From: Burkholderiales bacterium
GTDB taxonomy: Bacteria > Pseudomonadota > Gammaproteobacteria > Burkholderiales > SG8-39
Direction: 5' to 3'
Assembly (NCBI GenBank): GCA_027457185.1
Contig: DAIDTN010000242.1
Location: 1-5,958, forward strand
Length of the DNA stretch: 5,958 bases
The notes beneath the pieces are model-generated. The model was not told where the DNA came from and made no database searches. It worked only from the letters and a program-made list of their open reading frames with translations. The translations under genes and the position numbers were made by a program. Below, in pieces: positions 1 through 5,311 of the stretch (position 1 is the first letter of the stretch; every line of letters starts with the position of its first letter).

Positions 1-322
1 GAGCGTCCTCCTGTTGAGCAACTGGGCCGGGCCCGGCGCAACCGGCATGCTGAGCGTGTACCCGATATCGACGACCTGCACCATGCTGATCCTGCACGCG
101 CGCATCGGCGGGCGGGCAAGCGCGGCGGTCATCGCCAACGGCCTGTGGGGAATGCTCGGCATCGGCGGCGGCCTGTTCGCGCTGTCTCTCACAATCCTGC
201 CCCTGGGCAAGGCGCCGGCAATTGCGCGGGCGCTTGCCGGTCCGGTGAGCTGGAATCTGTCGGTATGGATCGTCCGCCAGCGCGGTGCGCGCGCCGCGGC
301 GAAGCGTGCGCACCGCGCTTGA
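1..322 (+). CDS. C-terminal part of an unrecognised integral membrane protein
   Basis: The gene enters from the left edge; the reading frame is open from base 2 to a TGA at 320-322, giving 106 visible residues. I do not recognise the family. The visible part looks membrane-embedded: a hydrophobic start (SVLLLSNWAGPG), a stretch rich in Gly, Ala, Leu and Ile at about bases 130-205 (AAVIANGLWGMLGIGGGLFA and on to LTILPLG) and a third segment around SWNLSVWIV. It ends in an Arg/Lys/Ala-rich tail (RQRGARAAAKRAHRA), which by the positive-inside rule should face the cytoplasm. The TTG at base 14 is inside this frame and is not taken as the start, because the frame stays open to the window edge. The gene ends 164 bases before the next start and a promoter lies between, so it is probably a separate transcription unit. 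A transporter or an uncharacterised inner-membrane protein are both possible. Confidence 0.6.
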   Translation, partial: SVLLLSNWAGPGATGMLSVYPISTTCTMLILHARIGGRASAAVIANGLWGMLGIGGGLFALSLTILPLGKAPAIARALAGPVSWNLSVWIVRQRGARAAAKRAHRA

Positions 323-361
323 GGCCGGGATCGTGCGCGGATACGACGATGGCCATGCGTT

Positions 362-371
362 GTACCGGTAC
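362..371. repeat. Perfect 10-bp palindrome upstream of the promoter
   Basis: GTACCGGTAC reads the same on both strands. It ends 10 bases before the proposed -35 hexamer, a plausible place for an activator or repressor half-site. It is short enough to arise by chance, and no second copy was seen in the gap; only a GGTAC half recurs at 411-415. A regulatory role is inference. Confidence 0.3.
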
Positions 372-381
372 GGGCTGCGCC

Positions 382-410
382 TTGACACGGGTATTGAAAT
401 AAATTAACGT
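382..410 (+). promoter_or_regulatory. Probable sigma70 promoter of the acyl-CoA/2-oxoacid operon
   Basis: A perfect -35 hexamer TTGACA (382-387) is followed by a 17-base spacer and TAACGT (405-410), which keeps the three most conserved -10 positions (T1, A2, T6). Bases 391-410 hold only four G/C in twenty, a sharp AT-rich dip in GC-rich DNA. Transcription would start near 416-418, about 70 bases before the E1 alpha start codon. It is the only promoter-like site seen in the gap, and the tight gene spacing downstream suggests it drives all six genes. Confidence 0.6.
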
Positions 411-421
411 GGTACGCGAAT

Positions 422-444
422 AGTGACTCACCATTCACTGAGTC
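422..444. repeat. Nested inverted repeats near the transcription start (candidate operator)
   Basis: Two inverted repeats overlap here. GACTCA (425-430) pairs with TGAGTC (439-444) across an 8-base spacer, and AGTGA (422-426) pairs with TCACT (435-439), also across 8 bases. The element begins about 5 bases downstream of the predicted transcription start. It could be a repressor operator or a small hairpin in the 5' leader; the arms are too short and lack a T-run for a terminator. No known operator consensus was recognised. Confidence 0.35.
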
Positions 445-470
445 TCGAAGCTGCCGCTGCGGGTGAAATG

Positions 471-482
471 AGGAGATGAGGA
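471..482 (+). promoter_or_regulatory. Tandem Shine-Dalgarno sequences for E1 alpha
   Basis: Two purine-rich Shine-Dalgarno-like motifs precede the ATG at 487: AGGAG at 471-475 (11 bases away) and GAGGA at 478-482 (4 bases away). Neither has ideal spacing alone, but together they support the 487 start. Confidence 0.5.
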
Positions 483-486
483 AGCG

Positions 487-1470
487 ATGCGCATCGAATT
501 GAACCAGCAGGAGTTGCTCTCGCTCTACGAGACCATGGTGCTGATCCGCCGCTCCGAGGAGCGCCTGTCGCGGCTGTTCGGTGACGGCGAGGTCCCCGGT
601 TTCCTGCATCTTTCCATCGGCAAGGAAGCGGTGCCGGTCGGAATCTGCGCCGCGCTGCAGGCGGGCGACAGCGTGGCCTCGACCCACCGCGGTCACGGCC
701 ACGCTCTGGCCAAGGGCGTCGATCTGCGCGGGTTTTTCGCGGAGATCCTGGGACGCGAGGAAGGACTTTGCCGCGGCCGCGGCGGTTCGATCCACGTTGC
801 CGACCTGCGCGTCGGCATGCTCGGGGCGAACGGCATCGTCGGCGGCGGCCTGCCGCTCGCGCTCGGCAGCGCGCTGGCACATCAGGTGCGCCGCAGCGGC
901 GGCGTAGCGGTGGCATTCTTCGGCGACGGTGCCATGTCCGAGGGCGTGCTGCACGAATGCCTCAATCTCGCCGCCTTGTGGAAGCTGCCGCTCCTGTTCG
1001 CGTGCGAGAACAACGGCTGGTCCGAGTTCTCGCCACTGATGCGGCAGTTCGCGGCGCAGTTGTGCGCGCTTGGGAACGCGTTTGGAATTCCGGCGGTGCA
1101 AGTCGATGGCAGCGACGTAGAGGCAGTACGCGCGGCCGCAAACGCCATGATCGCGTCGGCACGCGGCGGCGCCGGTCCGCAGATCCTCGAATGCAGGACA
1201 TTCCGCTGGCACGGCCACTACGAGGGCGACCCGCAGAAATACCGCGACGCCGGCGACCTTGCCGATGCGCGCAGCCGCGATTCTTTGCTGGTGAGCAGCG
1301 CCAGGCTCGAGGCGATGGGAGTTACCACCGAGCGCATACGAACGCTCGAGCGCGCGGTCGAAGCGAGAATAGAGGCGGCAGTGGCGGCTGCGCGCCTGGG
1401 GCGGGCGCCGGACTATGCGGCCGCAGCCGCCGATGTCTATACCAGGGCCGCGGGAGGCACGCATGGCTGA
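487..1470 (+). CDS. Thiamine-diphosphate-dependent 2-oxoacid (acetoin/pyruvate-type) dehydrogenase E1 component, alpha subunit
   Basis: This 327-residue protein is the alpha half of a heterotetrameric E1, which decarboxylates a 2-oxoacid or acetoin on thiamine diphosphate and passes the acyl group to lipoyl-E2 in the cytoplasm. The thiamine-binding motif is plain: GDG at residues 146-148 and its closing NN at 175-176, 27 residues later, with Mg-coordinating Asp147 and Asn176. An active-site histidine motif THRGHGHALAKG lies at 66-77 (His70 matches the conserved RxHG histidine). The WHGHYEGDPQKYR segment (241-253) matches the conserved active-site loop that is phosphorylated in mitochondrial E1 alpha. 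Length fits the short bacterial acetoin/pyruvate-type alpha subunits (about 320-340). It is the first gene after the promoter, and its stop overlaps the E1 beta start by 8 bases. The acetoin, pyruvate and branched-chain types cannot be told apart here, so no symbol is given. Confidence 0.93.
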   Translation: MRIELNQQELLSLYETMVLIRRSEERLSRLFGDGEVPGFLHLSIGKEAVPVGICAALQAGDSVASTHRGHGHALAKGVDLRGFFAEILGREEGLCRGRGGSIHVADLRVGMLGANGIVGGGLPLALGSALAHQVRRSGGVAVAFFGDGAMSEGVLHECLNLAALWKLPLLFACENNGWSEFSPLMRQFAAQLCALGNAFGIPAVQVDGSDVEAVRAAANAMIASARGGAGPQILECRTFRWHGHYEGDPQKYRDAGDLADARSRDSLLVSSARLEAMGVTTERIRTLERAVEARIEAAVAAARLGRAPDYAAAAADVYTRAAGGTHG

Positions 1471-2464
1471 GACCCGCTACGGCATGGCGATCAACCGGGC
1501 GCTCGCCGACGCCATGCAAGCCGATTCCTCGGTGATCCTGTTCGGCGAGGACATCGCCGCGGCCGGCGGCCCGTTCGCGGTGACGCGCGGCTTGCAGGCG
1601 AAGTTCGGACCCGAGCGCGTGCGCGACACGCCGATCTCCGAGGCGACGATCGCCGGCGCGGCGGTGGGCGCCGCGCTGGGAGGACTCAAGCCCGTGGTCG
1701 AGATCATGTTCATGGATTTCATCACGCTTGCGATGGACGCGCTGGTGAACCAGGCGGCGAAGGCGCATTTCATGTTCGGCGGGCAATGCAGCGTGCCGAT
1801 GGTGGTGCGCACGCCGCACGGCGGCGGGCTGAACGCGGGGCCGCAGCACTCGCAATGCCTCGAGGCCTGGCTTGCGCATGTGCCCGGATTGAAGGTCGTC
1901 GTACCGAGCAATCCGACCGACGCCTACGCACTGCTGCGCGCGGCGATCGAGGATCCAGATCCGGTGGTGTTCGTCGAAAACAAGGCGCTGTACTCGACGA
2001 AAGGCGAACTCGCCGATGTGCCGCAGCCGGTCGCGATCGGCCGCGCCAGCATCGCACGCAGCGGCAGCGATGCGACCATCGTCGTCTACGGCGCGAGCGT
2101 CGCCGCGGCGCTGAACGCTGCGGCAGCGCTCGCCGCGGAGGGCATCGCGGCCGAGGTGATCGACCTGCGCTCGATCCAGCCCTGGGACGAGCGCGCCGTG
2201 CTGGCGTCGGTGGCGAAGACGCGGCGCCTGATCGTCGCCCACGAGGCGGTGACGGCATTCGGCGTGGGCGCGGAAATCGCGGCGCGGGTGTCGGAACTCG
2301 CTTTCGTGGAACTCGCGGCGCCCGTGCTCAGGGTGGGCGCCGACTTTATGCCGGTCCCGTTTGCGCGTGCGCTCGAGCGTGAGTATCTGCCGGGCGCAGC
2401 GGATATCACGGCGGCGGTGCGCCGCTGTCTCGACTGGAAAGCCAACGCGAGGATCAAGCCATGA
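1463..2464 (+). CDS. Thiamine-diphosphate-dependent 2-oxoacid (acetoin/pyruvate-type) dehydrogenase E1 component, beta subunit
   Basis: This 333-residue protein pairs with the upstream alpha subunit to form the E1 active site. It is full length for the family. It carries GED at 28-30, DTPISEATIAG at 55-65 with Glu60 (the glutamate that activates the thiamine aminopyrimidine), GPQHSQ at 126-131 with the conserved active-site His129, and LKVVVPSNPTDA in the middle. A transketolase C-terminal domain follows (IVVYGASVAAAL, then VIDLRSIQPWD and IVAHEAV). The start at 1463 is chosen over an in-frame ATG at 1415 because GGGAGG (1452-1457) sits 5 bases upstream and the N-terminus then begins just before the family-typical Tyr-Gly-Met-Ala-Ile-Asn segment. 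It overlaps E1 alpha by 8 bases and the next gene by ATGA, so translation of the three is probably coupled. Confidence 0.94.
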   Translation: MAETRYGMAINRALADAMQADSSVILFGEDIAAAGGPFAVTRGLQAKFGPERVRDTPISEATIAGAAVGAALGGLKPVVEIMFMDFITLAMDALVNQAAKAHFMFGGQCSVPMVVRTPHGGGLNAGPQHSQCLEAWLAHVPGLKVVVPSNPTDAYALLRAAIEDPDPVVFVENKALYSTKGELADVPQPVAIGRASIARSGSDATIVVYGASVAAALNAAAALAAEGIAAEVIDLRSIQPWDERAVLASVAKTRRLIVAHEAVTAFGVGAEIAARVSELAFVELAAPVLRVGADFMPVPFARALEREYLPGAADITAAVRRCLDWKANARIKP

Positions 2465-3240
2465 CAGCCATACTTACGGAAAGGCGCGGAGCCGTCGCCA
2501 TACTCACCATCAACCGGCCGGAAACGCTCAACGCGCTCGATGTGCCTGCGCTGATCGAATTCGAGGCCGCGTTTGCGGCGCTGGAAGCCGATGCCGCGGT
2601 ACATGTGATTGTGGTGACCGGCGCCGGCGATCGGGCTTTCGTCGCCGGCGGCGATATCGCCGATCTCGATTCGCGTCAGGGCCTGCCGCATTACCTCGAG
2701 TTCGCGGAGGTGATACACCGCGTGTTCGCGCGCGTCGAGAATTGCGACAAACCGACGATAGGCGCGGTCAACGGCTGGGCGCTGGGCGGCGGCACCGAAC
2801 TGGTGCTGGCGCTCGATCTGCGCATCGCGGCCGACAGCGCGCGGCTGGGGCTGCCGGAGATCACCCTGGGCCTGTTCCCCGGGGCCGGGGGGACGCAGCG
2901 CATCGTGCGGCAGTTGCCGCTGTGCCGCGCCAAGGAAATCATGTTCACCGGCGAACACATCACCGCGCAGGAAGCCGCCGCGATCGGGCTGGTGAACAGG
3001 GGGGTGCCGAAGGCGGACGTCTTGAGCACCGCGCTGGCGCTGGCGGAGAAAATCGCGGAGAAATCGCCGCTGGTGCTGAAACTCCTCAAGCGCACGCTGC
3101 GCTATGGCGCGGACATGCCTCAGGCTGCGGCTCTTGCGTTCGAACAGGCGATGATAGGGCTGGTCCTCGACAGCCACGACGCGCACGAGGGCTGCCGTGC
3201 TTTTATCGAAAAGCGCAAGCCGCAATTCAAGGGTAACTAG
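2461..3240 (+). CDS. Enoyl-CoA hydratase/isomerase (crotonase family)
   Basis: This 259-residue protein has the size and motifs of a classical enoyl-CoA hydratase, which adds water to a 2,3-enoyl-CoA in beta-oxidation. NRPETLNALD (18-27) is the usual N-terminal CoA-binding segment. AFVAGGDIADL (59-69) gives the first oxyanion-hole element and ALGGGTEL (107-114) the second. Glu113 and Glu133 (LPEITLG), 20 residues apart, match the two catalytic glutamates of rat crotonase (Glu144 and Glu164), so hydratase activity is likely rather than a glutamate-poor crotonase reaction. GLFPGAGGTQR follows, as expected. The start overlaps the E1 beta stop as ATGA, with GAGGA at 2449-2453, 7 bases upstream. 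In an operon with an acyl-CoA dehydrogenase and a CoA ligase, it probably hydrates the enoyl-CoA made by the former. The substrate is not readable. Confidence 0.93.
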   Translation: MTAILTERRGAVAILTINRPETLNALDVPALIEFEAAFAALEADAAVHVIVVTGAGDRAFVAGGDIADLDSRQGLPHYLEFAEVIHRVFARVENCDKPTIGAVNGWALGGGTELVLALDLRIAADSARLGLPEITLGLFPGAGGTQRIVRQLPLCRAKEIMFTGEHITAQEAAAIGLVNRGVPKADVLSTALALAEKIAEKSPLVLKLLKRTLRYGADMPQAAALAFEQAMIGLVLDSHDAHEGCRAFIEKRKPQFKGN

Positions 3241-3243
3241 GCA

Positions 3244-4108
3244 ATGGCCGTCCAATCCTTGCTGATGCCCAAGCTCGGGCTCACCATGACCGAGGGCACG
3301 GTCGTCGAGTGGCCGATCGCCGTAGGCGCAAGCTTCGCCCGCGGCGCGGTCTGTGTCGTCGTGGAAACCGACAAGGTGGCGAACGAAGTCGAAGCGCCGG
3401 CAGCCGGCCGCCGCCGCGGGGCCTGCGCCGATACGCCGCAAAGCCGGCGCCAGCGAGTTGGCCGCGGCGCGCCGGCTGACGGCGGCGAAACAGACTGTTC
3501 CGCATTTTTATCTCTCCACCGAGATCGAGGTGAGCGCGCTCCAGGCGCGGCGCGCGCAATGGAACGCGGGCGGCAGCCGCCCGAGGCTGACGCTGACGCA
3601 CCTCTTTTTGGCCGCGCTTGCGCGCACGCTGGCGGCACAGCCCGAACTCAACCGCGTTTGGGATGAGGAGCATTTTGTCGATCTGCCGGCCGTGGACCTC
3701 GGCATTGCCGTCGACACCGATCGCGGGCTGGTCGTGCCGGTGCTGCGCAGCGCACAGCGCATGGACCTCGGCCAACTGGCAAGGGCAGCGGCCGCGCTGG
3801 TCGCGCGCGCGCGCAGCGGCGAACTCTCTCCGGAGGAAGTCGGCGGCGGCGCGATCACGCTGTCCAACGCCGGCATGTTCGACGTCAGCTATATGGGCTC
3901 GATCATAGTCCCGGGGCAGGCGGCGATTCTCGGCGTCTGCAGCGAGCGCCGCCGCTTCCGCCCCGACGCGGGCGGCGCGCCGCAGCTGGCGCGGGAAATC
4001 GGCGTGGTGCTGTCATGCGACCATCGCGTGCTCGACGGCGTGCGCGGATTGCAACTGCTCAATGGCGTGCGCGAGCGGCTAGAACTGCCCGCGCCGCTGT
4101 TCGCATAA
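3244..4108 (+). pseudogene. Frameshifted and internally deleted 2-oxoacid dehydrogenase E2 (dihydrolipoyl acyltransferase)
   Basis: Two parts of one E2 protein lie in different frames. From ATG 3244, frame 1 encodes the first half of a lipoyl domain: LLMPKLGLTMTEGTVVEW, then ETDKVANEVEAP with the lipoyl-lysine at residue 44, up to about base 3408. After that, frame 1 is no longer E2-like and ends at TGA 3664-3666. From about 3407, frame 2 begins with an Ala/Pro linker (AAAAGPAP) and runs through the catalytic domain to TAA 4106-4108: RRLTAAKQTVPHFYL, VDLGIAVDTDRGLVVPVL, ITLSNAGMFDVSYMG and SCDHRVLDGV, whose HxxxDG active site is intact. The second half of the lipoyl domain, the peripheral subunit-binding domain and most linker are missing. 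A read-through product would be about 288 residues, against about 370-430 normally. One deletion of length not divisible by three explains both the gap and the frame change. It could be a real pseudogene or an assembly error. A weak AAGGG lies at 3229-3233, and the gene starts 3 bases after the hydratase stop. Confidence 0.87.
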
Positions 4109-4126
4109 TCCCCTGGGAGAATCGCC

Positions 4127-5299
4127 ATGGATTTTCGTCTGACCGAGGAACAAAACATGATGGCCAAGACCGCGCGCCAGATCGGCGAGCGCTTTGGGCT
4201 GGATTACTGGCGCCGCCAGGATGAAGCGAAGGCGTTTCCACGCGAATTCTGGAAGGCGGTGTGCGATGCCGGCCTGTGCGGCGTCGCGTTGCCCGAGGAA
4301 CACGGCGGCGCCGGCCTGGGTATGCAGGAGATGGCGCTGATCATCGAGAACCTCGCCGCGGGCGCGGGCGGCTCGACCGTCGGACAGCTGTTCATGGTCA
4401 ATCCGATCTTCGGTGGCGTCTCGATCTCGCGCTTCGGCACACCGGCGATGAAGGCCGATTTGCTTCCGAAAATCATCTCCGGCGAGATTAACTGCTGCAT
4501 GGCGCTTACCGAGCCGGATGCGGGGTCGAACACCCTCGAAATCAAGACCTTTGCGCATGCCGACGGCAGGGGCTGGCGTCTGAACGGCAGCAAGATCTGG
4601 ATCACCGCGGTTCCCGATGCGGCGAAAATGCTGGTGGTCGCGCGCACCACCAAACTCGCCGAGGGCGGGCGACGCACCGCCGGGCTGTCGATGTTCATGA
4701 TCGATGTCGACCGCGCCGGCCTTAGCCACCAGGCAATAGCCAAAGTCGGCACGAACACGCTCGCCTCGAGCAACGTCTTCTTCGACAACGTGCGCATCGC
4801 ACCCGAAGAACTGGTGGGCACGCTCGACGGCGGCTGGAATGAACTGCTCGACGTGCTCAATACCGAGCGCATCGTCACCACGGCCGGTCTGGTGGGTACG
4901 GGCGAACTCGCGTTGCGGCTCGCCGTGGACTACGCCAATCAGCGCAAAGTGTTCGGCAGCACGCCGATCAGCGCCTATCAGGGGTTGCAGTTCCCGCTGG
5001 CGCAGTGTCACGCCGAGATCGAGAGTGCGCGGCTGATGAATTACAAGGCTGCGGCGAATTTCGATGCCGGCCTGCCCTACGGCAGTGATGCAAACATTGC
5101 CAAGCTGCTGGCGGCGCAGGCGGTCTCGCGTGCCACCGAGCGTTCGATGCAGACCATGGGCGGCATGGGTTTCGCAAAGGAATGCCATGTGGAACGACTG
5201 TGGCGCGACTGCCGTCTGTTCCGCTTTGCCCCGATTTCCGAGGAGATGGTGCTCAACTACATCGCCGTGCATGACCTCTGCATGCCGCGCTCCTACTAA
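4127..5299 (+). CDS. Acyl-CoA dehydrogenase (FAD-dependent) with relocated catalytic glutamate
   Basis: This 390-residue protein is full length for the acyl-CoA dehydrogenase family, which introduces a 2,3 double bond into acyl-CoA and passes electrons to electron-transfer flavoprotein. The N-terminal helical domain starts with FRLTEEQNMM. MALTEPDAGSN (125-135) is the first family signature, followed by NGSKIWIT (153-160). RKVFG (273-277) and QTMGGMGF (342-349) contact FAD and the dimer partner, and VERLWRD (355-361) opens the last signature. Where medium-chain enzymes have the catalytic Glu in YEGT, this protein reads APIS (368-371), with Pro369 at that site. Glu247 in LNTER aligns with the catalytic Glu of isovaleryl-CoA and long-chain dehydrogenases, so activity is probably retained. 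GGGAGA (4115-4120) lies 6 bases before the ATG, and the gene starts 18 bases after the E2 remnant. Substrate is unknown; short or branched acyl-CoA is inference. Confidence 0.93.
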   Translation: MDFRLTEEQNMMAKTARQIGERFGLDYWRRQDEAKAFPREFWKAVCDAGLCGVALPEEHGGAGLGMQEMALIIENLAAGAGGSTVGQLFMVNPIFGGVSISRFGTPAMKADLLPKIISGEINCCMALTEPDAGSNTLEIKTFAHADGRGWRLNGSKIWITAVPDAAKMLVVARTTKLAEGGRRTAGLSMFMIDVDRAGLSHQAIAKVGTNTLASSNVFFDNVRIAPEELVGTLDGGWNELLDVLNTERIVTTAGLVGTGELALRLAVDYANQRKVFGSTPISAYQGLQFPLAQCHAEIESARLMNYKAAANFDAGLPYGSDANIAKLLAAQAVSRATERSMQTMGGMGFAKECHVERLWRDCRLFRFAPISEEMVLNYIAVHDLCMPRSY

Positions 5300-5311
5300 A
5301 GTGGAGTAACC

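Noticed and set aside
323..381. Terminator for the upstream membrane protein gene
   Set aside because: No GC-rich stem followed by a T-run was found; only short palindromes (TGGCCA, GTACCGGTAC) are present.
145..402. Small plus-strand open frame spanning the end of the membrane gene and the intergenic gap
   Set aside because: It overlaps the membrane protein in another frame, runs through the -35 element and spacer of the promoter, and is compositionally biased.
1415..1462. Upstream in-frame start for E1 beta
   Set aside because: It would add 16 residues without family similarity and lacks the good GGGAGG site that precedes the ATG at 1463.
3390..3440. Programmed ribosomal frameshift joining the two E2 parts
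   Set aside because: A slip would restore the frame but not the missing half lipoyl domain and subunit-binding domain, and no slippery heptamer with a downstream structure was evident.
2086..3441. Minus-strand open frame of 451 codons opposite E1 beta, hydratase and E2
   Set aside because: It spans three plus-strand genes, has biased composition and no recognisable domain, so it is a codon-bias shadow.
3409..3666. Treating the frame-1 reading from 3244 to 3666 as a real 140-residue lipoyl protein
   Set aside because: After about residue 55 the sequence is Arg/Ala/Gly-rich and unlike the lipoyl domain's second half, while the overlapping frame 2 is clearly E2 catalytic domain.
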